A stretch of 14,814 bases of DNA from Gallionellaceae bacterium (GTDB taxonomy: Bacteria > Pseudomonadota > Gammaproteobacteria > Burkholderiales > Gallionellaceae), in NCBI GenBank assembly GCA_003151655.1, contig PLYB01000092.1:205-15018 (forward strand), in the 5' to 3' direction. Of the stretch, positions 1 to 7,430 are shown one piece after another; positions within the stretch are counted from its first letter, which is position 1; each line of letters begins with the position of its first letter. The notes beneath the pieces are model-generated. The model saw only the letters and a program-made list of their open reading frames with translations, was not told the DNA's origin and ran no database searches. The translations under genes were made by a program, and so were the position numbers.

Positions 1-6
1 AATCTT

Positions 7-145
7 TCACCACAGAGACACAGAGACACAGAGAAAGGCAAAACCGAGCTGCAAGCAAGGTTTGACTTCCTCCATGAGGCGAACCGAACATACCGATTCA
101 GCCGCCGTTGTTTTTCTCTGTGTCTCTGTGTCTCTGTGGTTCATG
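7..145. repeat. CACAGAGA inverted-repeat element, copy 1
   Basis: Two perfectly complementary 27-base arms, at 10-36 and 113-139, enclose a 76-base centre. Each arm is the octamer CACAGAGA repeated about three times, read in opposite directions on the two sides. The right edge continues as TTCATG, a tail shared with copy 3. The element starts about 10 bases beyond the glyS stop codon, so a glyS transcript would run into a long stem. There is no clean U-tract after the stem on the minus strand, so it is not a textbook terminator. The centre is unrelated to those of the other two copies and I see no ORF in it. Confidence 0.9.
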
Positions 146-155
146 TTTTTTTGAT

Positions 156-2303
156 TTAAGCCGCCAACTTGGAAATGTCTGCCACTTGGTTCATCATTTC
201 GCCCAGTTGTTGCAGTAGCGCGGCGCGATTCATGCGCACGGTTTTATCTTCGGCCATCACCATTACTTTTTCGAAGAAGTCGTCAATGAACGGCTTGAGT
301 GTTACCAGTGTTTTCAGGCTCTGACCGTAATCGCCGCGATCAAAATGGCTTTGTACGGAAGGAGCAATTTCCTGCATGGCGGCAAACAAACTACGCTCCG
401 CGTCGTCTGTCATCAGTTGGGTATCGATTTTGGCATCGCTCATTGCCGTTCCCAGTTCTTCCTGATTTTTGCGGATGATATTTTGCACGCGTTTGTTGGC
501 GGCGGCGAGATCCTTGGCAACCGGCAATGCCGCGAAGGTGCGCACCCCCAGCAAGCGCGGCAGGGCTTCATGCAGGCGGCCAGCCACGGTGTAGAGCACG
601 GCTTCGATGTGCGATGGCTCGAAATTGCGATCACGCAAATAGCCGCGCAGTCTGTCCAGCATGAATACTTCCACGTCTTGGGCGACCGTGGCGCTCAACA
701 TTCCGGACGGGAAGTTTTCCGCCGCCATTTTTAGCAGTGATGGCAAGGGCAAATCGAGCGGTGTCTCAATCAGAATACGCAACACGCCGAGTGCGTGGCG
801 ACGCAGGCCGAAAGGATCTTTATCGCCGGTCGGAATTTGCCCGATGCCATAAATGCCGAGCAGGGTTTCCAGTTTGTCGGCCAAGGCCACCGCGCAGCCA
901 ATTTTGCTTAGGGGCAAGCTGTCTCCGGCAAAGCGGGGGTGGTAATGCGCTTCAATCGCTTCGGCCACCTCTGCTTTTTCGCCATCGTGCAGCGCATAGT
1001 AGTGTCCCATCACGCCTTGCAATTCGGGGAATTCCCCGACCATATCGGTGAGTAAATCGGCCTTGCACAAACGTGCCGCCAGTTCAGCATCAGCCTTGTC
1101 TGAACCGAGCCGCTTGGCAATGCCGCCAGCCAGCGTGGTGATGCGCGCCACGCGTTGTAATTGCGAGCCCAGCTTGTTGTGGTAAACCACGTTGCCAAGC
1201 TTAGCGACACGTGACTCCAGCTTTTGCTTGCGATCCTGATTGTAGAAAAAGCGCGCATCGGCCAAACGCGGACGCACCACGCGCTGATTGCCGCCGATGA
1301 TCTGCGACGGGTCGCGCACCTGCATATTGGAAACGATGAGAAACTTATTTAGTAACTTGCCTTCTTTATCCAGCAGCGGAAAATACTTCTGGTTCTGTTG
1401 CATGGTGAGAATCAAACACTCTTGCGGCACCTCAAGATATTCCTGCTCGAACTCGCCGATATACACCTCCGGCCATTCCACCAGCGCGGCCACTTCATCT
1501 AGCAGCGTGCTCAACACGCTACGGTCTTCATTGGAGAGGCTGAGCAGTTTTTGCAAATCAAAATTGCTATGCCCGACCCAGATCGCGTTTAGCAATTCGG
1601 CATTCTTGTCCAGCTTCACGGAAATTATTTCGCGGCGTTTGGCCAGACTCGGAATGACGTGCCCGTCGTTTTCCAATATGGATTCATACTGGTCGGCATG
1701 CGTGATGGTGATGGTCTCCGGCGACAAAAAACGATGCCCGCGCGTGACATTGCCGCTTTGCAAACCGAGCACTTCAACCAGCATAACCCGGCGACCGTGC
1801 AACACCGTCAGTGCATGCACCGGGCGCACGAATTGATGGTCGGAATCGCCCCAGCGCATCAACTTGGGCACAGGAAGCTTTTTCAGTGCCTGCGCGACGA
1901 TGTCGCCCAGACAGTCATCCAGCGCTTTGCCTTTTTGCTCGATTTTGGCGACGAAATACTCCGCCTTGCCATCGCTCACCCGTTGCAATTTTTCAAAGGT
2001 CACGTTGGCGGAACGCATGAATCCTTCCAGCGCTTTGGAGGGTTTGCCTTCCGCATCCAGTCCGGCATTCACTGCCGGGCCTTTGCGTTCAATCACGCGA
2101 TCTGCCTGCATTGACGCAACATTGCTGATGCTTACTGCCAGGCGTCGCGGTGTTGCATAGGGGGTGCAGAGGCTGTCGTCGCTGGCTAATGCTTGCTCCT
2201 TAAGTGCGGCGAAAACCTCATCGGCAAAAGTGGTGGAAAGTTTTTCCAGCGCCTTCGGTGGCAGCTCTTCGGTGAGCAGCTCTATCAATAGGGTTTGGTT
2301 CAT
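156..2303 (-). CDS. glyS: Glycine--tRNA ligase, beta subunit
   Basis: This is the beta chain of the alpha2-beta2 glycyl-tRNA synthetase, which charges tRNA-Gly in the cytoplasm. Family knowledge: the alpha chain carries the aminoacylation core, while beta holds tRNA-binding, HD-like and C-terminal anticodon-binding regions. The protein is 715 residues, close to the usual 690-720. It opens with the typical LLIELLTEELPPKAL, and has RWG (about residue 150), GDKDPFGLRRHALG in the second half, and a C-terminal helical part ending in MVMAEDKTVRMNRAALL, all hallmarks of the family. The start is ATG at 2303 with a GAGGA ribosome-binding site at 2311-2315, seven bases away. glyQ lies 121 bases upstream on the same strand, so the pair is a likely operon, interrupted by repeat copy 2. 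No frameshift or missing block was seen. Confidence 0.98.
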   Translation of the reverse strand: MNQTLLIELLTEELPPKALEKLSTTFADEVFAALKEQALASDDSLCTPYATPRRLAVSISNVASMQADRVIERKGPAVNAGLDAEGKPSKALEGFMRSANVTFEKLQRVSDGKAEYFVAKIEQKGKALDDCLGDIVAQALKKLPVPKLMRWGDSDHQFVRPVHALTVLHGRRVMLVEVLGLQSGNVTRGHRFLSPETITITHADQYESILENDGHVIPSLAKRREIISVKLDKNAELLNAIWVGHSNFDLQKLLSLSNEDRSVLSTLLDEVAALVEWPEVYIGEFEQEYLEVPQECLILTMQQNQKYFPLLDKEGKLLNKFLIVSNMQVRDPSQIIGGNQRVVRPRLADARFFYNQDRKQKLESRVAKLGNVVYHNKLGSQLQRVARITTLAGGIAKRLGSDKADAELAARLCKADLLTDMVGEFPELQGVMGHYYALHDGEKAEVAEAIEAHYHPRFAGDSLPLSKIGCAVALADKLETLLGIYGIGQIPTGDKDPFGLRRHALGVLRILIETPLDLPLPSLLKMAAENFPSGMLSATVAQDVEVFMLDRLRGYLRDRNFEPSHIEAVLYTVAGRLHEALPRLLGVRTFAALPVAKDLAAANKRVQNIIRKNQEELGTAMSDAKIDTQLMTDDAERSLFAAMQEIAPSVQSHFDRGDYGQSLKTLVTLKPFIDDFFEKVMVMAEDKTVRMNRAALLQQLGEMMNQVADISKLAA

Positions 2304-2313
2304 CGTTAATTCC

Positions 2314-2404
2314 TCACCACAGAGACACAGAGAACACCGAGAAAAACTGCCCCTCGGTTTATTGATTCCTTGCCTTTCTCTGTGCCTCTGTGTCTCTGTG
2401 GTGA
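2314..2404. repeat. CACAGAGA inverted-repeat element, copy 2
   Basis: The 19-base arms TCACCACAGAGACACAGAG (2314-2332) and its exact reverse complement (2386-2404) close a shorter, 53-base centre. The similarity between arms continues imperfectly inward for about 12 more bases. The element fills nearly the whole gap between the glyQ stop (2425) and the glyS start (2303). Its outer edge contributes the last bases of the GAGGA ribosome-binding site of glyS. In RNA it would form a long hairpin between the two cistrons. Confidence 0.9.
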
Positions 2405-2424
2405 ACTTGCTGTTTTGGTTTGCA

Positions 2425-3438
2425 TTATTTAGTTCCCCCGTTTTTGAGCATCGGGAAACCCAGTTTTTCTCGCGAATCGAAATAGGCTTGTGCCACGGCT
2501 CGGGATAGGGTGCGCACGCGACCGATATATCCCGCGCGCTCGGTCACCGAGATCGCACCGCGAGCGTCCAGCAGGTTGAAACAGTGCGAGCACTTCATCA
2601 CCATCTCATAACCGGGCAGCACCAAGCCGGTTTTGATCAGTCGTTTGGCTTCGCTCTCGTATTCGTTGAAATGGCGGAATTGCATCTCGACATTGGAGTG
2701 TTCGAAATTGTATTTGGATTGCTCCACTTCGTTCTGGTGATACACGTCGCCGTAAGTCACCACCGTGTCGCCATTCTTCGCCCACACCAGATCGTAGACA
2801 TTCTCGACACCTTGCAGATACATCGCCAGCCGTTCCAAGCCGTAAGTGATTTCGCCCAACACCGGTTTACAAACCAGCGAGCCGACTTCCTGAAAATAGG
2901 TGAATTGGGTGACTTCCATGCCGTCCAGCCACACCTCCCAACCCAAGCCCCACGCGCCTAAAGTGGGAGATTCCCAATCATCTTCGACGAAGCGAATATC
3001 GTGTTCCAGCGTATTGATACCCAAAGCGCGCAAACTGTCGAGATACAATTCTTGAATGTTGTCGGGAGACGGTTTCAATGCCACTTGAAATTGGTAGTAA
3101 TGCTGCAAACGATTGGGGTTCTCGCCGTAACGTCCGTCCTTCGGGCGACGCGAGGGCTGCACGTAGGCGGCACGCCAATGCTCCGGGCCGATGGCACGCA
3201 GAAAAGTGGCGGTATGAAATGTGCCTGCGCCAACCTCGATGTCGTAAGGTTGCAGCAAGGCGCAGCCCTGCTTATCCCAAAAGTTTTGTAGCGTCAGAAT
3301 AACCTGCTGAAAAGTCGGCCCGTGGACGACTTTCGGTGAAGACTCATGCGCAGAGCGCGTGATGTCGGAGCCAAAACTTCGTTGGGGCGAAGACTCATGC
3401 CCGTTTGCGGGCGTTATGTCAGAACCAAAAGTGAGCAT
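2425..3438 (-). CDS. glyQ: Glycine--tRNA ligase, alpha subunit, with N-terminal insertion
   Basis: This is the alpha chain of glycyl-tRNA synthetase, which holds the class II catalytic core activating glycine with ATP. Residues 44 to the end match the family throughout: LTLQNFWDKQGCALLQPYD, the YVQPSRRPKDGRYGENPNR block, TLGAWGLGWEVWLDGMEVTQ, GEITYGLERLAMY and SFNLLDARGAISVTER. The family in this group typically begins MLTFQQ. Here MLTF is followed by about 39 extra residues before QQV, made of two related units (GSDITPANGHESSP... and GSDITRSAHESSP...). Without them the protein would be 298 residues, the normal size. A stop codon lies two codons upstream of the ATG at 3438 and no in-frame ATG, GTG or TTG occurs between the insert and the conserved core, so the extra residues are probably translated. 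No good ribosome-binding site precedes the ATG. glyS follows on the same strand. Confidence 0.96.
   Translation of the reverse strand: MLTFGSDITPANGHESSPQRSFGSDITRSAHESSPKVVHGPTFQQVILTLQNFWDKQGCALLQPYDIEVGAGTFHTATFLRAIGPEHWRAAYVQPSRRPKDGRYGENPNRLQHYYQFQVALKPSPDNIQELYLDSLRALGINTLEHDIRFVEDDWESPTLGAWGLGWEVWLDGMEVTQFTYFQEVGSLVCKPVLGEITYGLERLAMYLQGVENVYDLVWAKNGDTVVTYGDVYHQNEVEQSKYNFEHSNVEMQFRHFNEYESEAKRLIKTGLVLPGYEMVMKCSHCFNLLDARGAISVTERAGYIGRVRTLSRAVAQAYFDSREKLGFPMLKNGGTK
3310..3426 (-). repeat. Tandem pair of palindromic elements inside glyQ
   Basis: There are two related units of 54 bases (3373-3426) and 63 bases (3310-3372), both multiples of three and both ending in TTTT. They share GACATNACGC at the start and GCATGAGTCTTCNCC later. 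Between these blocks each has its own hairpin: GCCCG-CAAA-CGGGC at 3399-3412 in the first and GCGC-TCT-GCGC at 3348-3358 in the second. ACTTTT occurs both just before the first unit and at the end of the second, which could be a duplicated target. The arms differ in sequence but keep pairing, as expected for a structured mobile repeat. Confidence 0.8.
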
Positions 3439-3928
3439 GTACTAAAACCGGCAAGATTTGCGAAGGAGGATATTTTACTGGTTTTCGGGAGGTAGCGTCA
3501 CCTTAGTCGTGCTGGGAATTCGCTACGCGGCCAGTTCACTACCAAACAGGCCCGACTTTTTCGAAACGAATATTCCCGGATGTTGTCACGGGAAGTAAGG
3601 GACTAACGGCTGGACGCGCCGGCTAGTTGTTGCCAATTGCCGTTTTTAGGATTAACCTCTGCGCTATAAAGGTTATAAGGGGGCTTTAGGTGAGTAGAGG
3701 GTAAAGCCGTTCTTTGAATGTCTATGGAAAATAAAATTGTCATGCTGGAACTAAATTGGCAACTGATTAAACAATCAGGTGCTGAGGCGGCGGAAAATCC
3801 GTAAGCAACTATTATATTTATGAAAACATCATTAACGAATCAATGAGTAATAGCACTTTAAACGGATATGTGGCATCCATCTCGGCACGAGTTTTGGTGC
3901 GATATCTGCGACGTTGGGGAATGATCGT
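3439..3928. other. Long intergenic region between glyQ and fapA, hairpin-rich
   Basis: These 490 bases separate divergently transcribed glyQ and fapA. I found no conserved gene. Visible structures are: TTCCCG/CGGGAA (3573-3578 with 3589-3594); AACGGC/GCCGTT (3605-3610 with 3639-3644) followed by TTT, which resembles a weak terminator on the plus strand; GGCTTTA/TAAAGCC (3682-3688 with 3702-3708); and CTGATT/AATCAG with a four-base loop (3763-3778). Two mini-ORFs, at 3724-3804 and 3843-3932, are described separately. An AAGGAGG at 3463-3469 is not followed by a start codon. I could not identify a convincing promoter for either neighbour. Confidence 0.6.
3724..3804 (+). CDS. Possible 26-residue leader ORF
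   Basis: A short ATG-to-TAA frame encodes 26 residues beginning MENKIVMLELNW. It has no clear ribosome-binding site and I recognise no family. It lies between the hairpin at 3682-3708 and the second mini-ORF, and the small CTGATT/AATCAG hairpin falls inside it. It could be a chance frame, a leader peptide, or the remains of a longer gene now out of frame with the following mini-ORF. Confidence 0.2.
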   Translation: MENKIVMLELNWQLIKQSGAEAAENP

Positions 3929-3932
3929 ATGA
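3843..3932 (+). CDS. Possible 29-residue upstream ORF coupled to fapA
   Basis: This frame begins at an ATG at 3843 and its TGA stop (3930-3932) overlaps the fapA start as ATGA, the usual arrangement for translational coupling. The peptide is basic near its end (RVLVRYLRRWG). The same frame is open further upstream, back to a TGA at 3783, but without another ATG. There is no obvious ribosome-binding site before 3843. It may be a genuine coupling peptide or a remnant of an upstream gene. Confidence 0.3.
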   Translation: MSNSTLNGYVASISARVLVRYLRRWGMIV

Positions 3933-5518
3933 AATATCTGTCCATCCATCTGGACGCAGTAGGAAACAAGGTAGTAGCATCTTTTAGCCCGGCGGGAGCC
4001 ACGGAGGCCGTTACTTCTGACGACCTGATACAGGCCATCAACGCGGCGGGATTCGGCGGATATGACATTCACCTGCCATCTTTGGCAGCGGTAACGGCAA
4101 AATACAATTCCGGCTCGGCTTTTGAAGCCATTGTCGGTTGGGTCGTTGACGGCAAGTTTTCCATCCGCATTGATGACAATTTGATGGCCGCTTATCTGAG
4201 CTACACACTGCCTCGCGGCGGCGCTCCGGTTCTACGGCAACGTATTCTGGAGGAAGCGGGAAATTGTGGAATCACTGTAGCGCTCAATCTTGAAGCCATT
4301 GACAAGGTCCTCCGCGAAGGGGGCAGCGATATACTGATTGCTAGCGGGAGATATCCGGTACAGGGGGAAGACGGGCAATTTGAAAGCCTCATTCCCTCCA
4401 TGAAAGAAAGATATCCCCGTGTTGATGAGCATGGCTTGGCCGATTTTCGTGAACTCGGCGAAATTATTATTGTTCACGCTAATGATGCACTGATGCGGCT
4501 GATTCCACCAACTGCCGGTGATCCCGGAGAAGCGGTTACTGGGGAGGTGTTTTCCGTCCAGCCGGGTAAGAACATCGCCTTCGCGACAAAGCTGGATGGG
4601 GTAATTGTTGACCCGGATGACCCCAATAAACTGATTGCTGAAATTTCCGGTTGTCCGGTTATAGTAAAAAATGGGGTGTCGGTCCTGCCAGTCTATGCCG
4701 TTGAGAATGTTGACCTTCGCACCGGCAATATCACATTTACCGGGTCGGTACACGTGTCGGGTGATGTTCATGCAGGTATGGTCATCAAAGCCACGGGCGA
4801 TATTCATGTCGACGGTACGGTAGAAAATGCCGTGCTGGAAGCGGGTGTCGATATTGTCGTGAAGGGTGGCGTTATAGGTGATTCGAAGTCTAAAACCTCG
4901 GCAACTATCAAATGCAATGGATCATTTACTGCCCGCTTTGTGCAACATGCTAATATTTCAGCCGGAAGCGGAATTTTCATCAACGACATTGCCATGTTGA
5001 GCGAACTGGCCGCAGGGCACCAGATCGTCGTCGGTGATAAGGGCAGCCACAAGGGCGACATCATCGGCGGAGTCGCCCGCGCCACGATGCTTGTCAAAGC
5101 TCATAATTTTGGCTCTTCCTCCAACATTAAGACGGTTGTAATAGTGGGCGCAGATCAATCTCTGAAAGGGCGTTGCGACATTGCTACCCAAGCCCGTGAA
5201 GCTTCGGAGCGCAAGCTTGCCGACATTATCAAGCTGCTCGAAGTGGCTCGCACGAGCCCTGCTCGAATACCCCCGGAAATTGTCAAAACGTTGGGTGCGA
5301 CGCGCAATACTCTCAACGCTGAAATTGAGACGCTCAGGGAAGATGAAATCGAGTTATGGAAAGAAATCCAACTCGCCAACGAGGCGCGCGTGGTAGCGGG
5401 AAGACATGTTTTCGCGGGCACCGAAATAAGTATTGGCTCAAAACGCGGCAATGTGCCAAAGGACATGGAAGGCGGAAGTTTTTATACCGACAAAGAAGGC
5501 CGGCTGGTTTATGTTTAA
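3929..5518 (+). CDS. fapA: FapA / DUF342 family protein
   Basis: This cytoplasmic protein of the DUF342 (FapA, flagellar assembly protein A) family has 529 residues. Recognisable parts are the central DFRELG...PPTAGDPG block (about residues 172-200), which is the family signature; a stretch of short glycine-rich beta repeats (about 265-335: GNITFTGSVHVSGDVHAG, ATGDIHVDGTV, VVKGGVIG), likely a beta-helix; a charged helical, probably coiled-coil segment (about 420-490); and a short beta-rich tail. In Vibrio, FapA affects flagellar assembly; elsewhere the role is poorly defined. The chosen start is ATG at 3929, preceded by GGGGA at 3916-3920 eight bases away. A TTG at 3914 in the same frame would add five residues and lacks support. 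No flagellar or chemotaxis gene is nearby, so the flagellar role is not supported by context. It converges with the mltD-like gene, with no clear terminator between them. Confidence 0.88.
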   Translation: MKYLSIHLDAVGNKVVASFSPAGATEAVTSDDLIQAINAAGFGGYDIHLPSLAAVTAKYNSGSAFEAIVGWVVDGKFSIRIDDNLMAAYLSYTLPRGGAPVLRQRILEEAGNCGITVALNLEAIDKVLREGGSDILIASGRYPVQGEDGQFESLIPSMKERYPRVDEHGLADFRELGEIIIVHANDALMRLIPPTAGDPGEAVTGEVFSVQPGKNIAFATKLDGVIVDPDDPNKLIAEISGCPVIVKNGVSVLPVYAVENVDLRTGNITFTGSVHVSGDVHAGMVIKATGDIHVDGTVENAVLEAGVDIVVKGGVIGDSKSKTSATIKCNGSFTARFVQHANISAGSGIFINDIAMLSELAAGHQIVVGDKGSHKGDIIGGVARATMLVKAHNFGSSSNIKTVVIVGADQSLKGRCDIATQAREASERKLADIIKLLEVARTSPARIPPEIVKTLGATRNTLNAEIETLREDEIELWKEIQLANEARVVAGRHVFAGTEISIGSKRGNVPKDMEGGSFYTDKEGRLVYV

Positions 5519-5599
5519 TCCGAACAGGCATTGCTGATCTCGCTGCTTCCGTAAACATGTTCTGAACGGTAGTTACCTGGGATTCTGTTGGCTCTCAAT

Positions 5600-5615
5600 A
5601 GGCATCTCGTTGCCT
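5600..5615. other. Small hairpin between convergent fapA and mltD
   Basis: AGGCA and TGCCT pair across a six-base loop in the gap between the two converging genes. No run of T follows on either strand, so termination activity is doubtful. Confidence 0.3.
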
Positions 5616-5658
5616 GCCCTGACAAGAACTGAGTCCGTCCGTGACGTGAATATAGAAA

Positions 5659-7290
5659 TTAACGGCTGGACGCGAGTTTGATATTGACTCTGGAGATGTT
5701 CTGCTTTGGTGGTTTGCTGCCACGTACCATTTTGATGTTGCGATTTCTGTGTGCCTTCGCCAGACGAGTATTTTGTATGTGTTGTACACGTTGTGGGCGG
5801 GCGATGCCTTGGGCGACAGTGAGGTGTTGTCCGACTCTAAGTTTACCTAACCCTTTGTTCAACTCCAGAAATCTAGCTTGAGTGATATGGTAGTGATGCG
5901 CAATGATCGAGATATTCTCGCCTTTGCGCACGGTGTGGGTGAACGTTTTTCCTGAGGTATCGTCAATCGAAAGAAGATTGGTGTTAAAGGCCGCGAATTC
6001 GGCTTCGGCAGGCGCATCGCTATTTGCGGGCACCAGCAGTGTTTGTCCGCTGCTGATCTTGGCATGGGCAGAAAGTCCGTTGACGCTGCGCAGCTTTTGC
6101 GCGGAGAGACCAAAGCGCGGCGCTAACTGGTCAAAATGCTCGCCTTTTTTGGTTTGGTAGGGCTGCCAGGAAACGAGACGTTGATTGTTTTTTTCCAGAT
6201 TGGTTTGGAAGGTTTCCAGTTTAGCCACGGGCAACAACAGCACATTGGAATTTGCCTGAAGAATGACCGGGCGATTGTGTCCCGGGTTGAGGGCGGTAAA
6301 CTCTTCCATGGAAATATCAGCCAGCTCGGCAGCGAGCTTGACATCGATGGGGTGCGCGGTCGTAACAGCGGCAAAATAAGGCTGATTGGGAATGCTCGCC
6401 AGCTTCAAACCAAACTTTTCGGGATTGCTGACGATGTGCTTAACAGCGAGTAGCTTGGGAACGTAATTCTGCGTTTCCGGCGGTAAGCGCAGGCTGGCGA
6501 AGTCGGTCGGCTTGTGCAGCTTGCGGTTGCGCGCTTGAGCGCGGCTTACCGCTCCCTCGCCCCAATTGTAAGCAGCCAGTGCTAATTCCCAATCGCCGAA
6601 TTGATCATGCAGCATCTGCAAATAGTCCAAGGCACCATTGGTGGCACTGATGATGTCGCGACGCCCGTCGTACCACCAGTTTTGCTGCATGCCGAAATTT
6701 TTGCCGGTGGAGGAAATAAATTGCCAGATACCAGAGGCGCGACCTACCGAGTAGGCGCCGGGATTGAAGGCGCTTTCAATAATCGGCAGCAGCGCGATTT
6801 CAGAAGGCATGCCGCGACGTTCGACTTCTTCGGTAATGTAGAACAAATAACGTTGTGAGCGCTCCGCCATGCGTGCCACGTAAAGGGGGTGATGTGCATA
6901 CCATTGTTCGTGACGGGCGATCAGCTTGCTGTCGAGCTCGCGCATGGCGAAGCCATTACGAATGCGTTGCCACAGATCATCAGCATGCTCCTGATTGGCA
7001 GAAGTCGCGCTCGGGGTGGCGGGCTGAGCCATGCTGGAAGATGGAATCAGCGTTACGATTGTGTCAGCAGGCAACGATACGATAGGTGCGGCAACAACCT
7101 GATGAGTGCTTGCAGCGGGGACTGCACTTGCCGTGGAGACCGGGCCGGCAACGGTAACCTCGCTCGCAGGCGGGGTATAAGCCAGATGGCTATTTAAATC
7201 TAAATTCTCTTCCGCCAATGCCGCATTGACGAGCGCAAAAGTCGCTAAAAAGATAATAAAAAACTGGCGGTTAAGTAACACTGGCGGCAT
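5659..7290 (-). CDS. mltD: Membrane-bound lytic murein transglycosylase D-like protein
   Basis: This is a periplasmic peptidoglycan-cleaving enzyme of the SLT/GH23 family that cuts the MurNAc-GlcNAc bond with formation of the anhydro sugar. It has 543 residues. An N-terminal signal peptide (RQFFIIFLATFALVNAALA, cleavage likely before EE) is followed by a low-complexity A/P/S/V segment, then the SLT domain (about 125-260). The probable catalytic glutamate is E172 in LLPIIESAFNPGAYS, supported by GRASGIWQFISSTG and ALAAYNWGEGAV. Two LysM peptidoglycan-binding domains follow (about 378-421 and 452-497), then a basic tail rich in R, K and N. E. coli MltD is a lipoprotein; no lipobox cysteine is visible here, so this one is probably soluble or loosely attached. 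A promoter candidate lies at 7311-7339. The gene stands alone between two plus-strand units. Confidence 0.94.
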   Translation of the reverse strand: MPPVLLNRQFFIIFLATFALVNAALAEENLDLNSHLAYTPPASEVTVAGPVSTASAVPAASTHQVVAAPIVSLPADTIVTLIPSSSMAQPATPSATSANQEHADDLWQRIRNGFAMRELDSKLIARHEQWYAHHPLYVARMAERSQRYLFYITEEVERRGMPSEIALLPIIESAFNPGAYSVGRASGIWQFISSTGKNFGMQQNWWYDGRRDIISATNGALDYLQMLHDQFGDWELALAAYNWGEGAVSRAQARNRKLHKPTDFASLRLPPETQNYVPKLLAVKHIVSNPEKFGLKLASIPNQPYFAAVTTAHPIDVKLAAELADISMEEFTALNPGHNRPVILQANSNVLLLPVAKLETFQTNLEKNNQRLVSWQPYQTKKGEHFDQLAPRFGLSAQKLRSVNGLSAHAKISSGQTLLVPANSDAPAEAEFAAFNTNLLSIDDTSGKTFTHTVRKGENISIIAHHYHITQARFLELNKGLGKLRVGQHLTVAQGIARPQRVQHIQNTRLAKAHRNRNIKMVRGSKPPKQNISRVNIKLASSR

Positions 7291-7310
7291 CCGTCGAGAA
7301 AATTTAACGG

Positions 7311-7339
7311 ATGGTAACGGAGGGGCGGGAGAGCGTCAA
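7311..7339 (-). promoter_or_regulatory. Candidate sigma-70 promoter of mltD
   Basis: On the minus strand, TTGACG (7334-7339) and TACCAT (7311-7316) are separated by exactly 17 bases. The -35 matches five of six consensus bases and the -10 four of six. Transcription would begin near 7304, giving a leader of about 14 bases before the ATG at 7290. Confidence 0.4.
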
Positions 7340-7430
7340 TCGACTTTTTGGTTTTTGAGTAGCAGGGGAGGGGTAATCCCCGCCAGTATCCGTCTGAAAT
7401 CAATGGCTATGTCCGTAAATAGAGTCACTC

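Noticed and set aside
10..36. CRISPR-like array in the CACAGAGA repeats
   Set aside because: The units are contiguous 8-base repeats without spacers and occur in inverted pairs, which does not fit a CRISPR array.
1288..1836. Plus-strand frame of 182 codons opposite glyS
   Set aside because: It lies wholly antisense to a secure gene and its translation resembles no protein; it is a by-product of glyS codon use.
3463..3469. AAGGAGG on the plus strand as the start of a small gene
   Set aside because: No start codon follows at a usable distance and the frames close quickly.
3660..3800. A cyclic-di-GMP or other known riboswitch in the fapA leader
   Set aside because: Stems are present, but the conserved GEMM loop sequences could not be found, nor those of other riboswitch classes I know.
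3914..3928. TTG start for fapA five codons upstream
   Set aside because: The ATG at 3929 has a well-placed GGGGA and an ATGA overlap with the preceding mini-ORF; the TTG itself lies next to that ribosome-binding site.
4232..4807. Minus-strand frame of 191 codons opposite fapA
   Set aside because: It is antisense to fapA, without a ribosome-binding site or recognisable domain.
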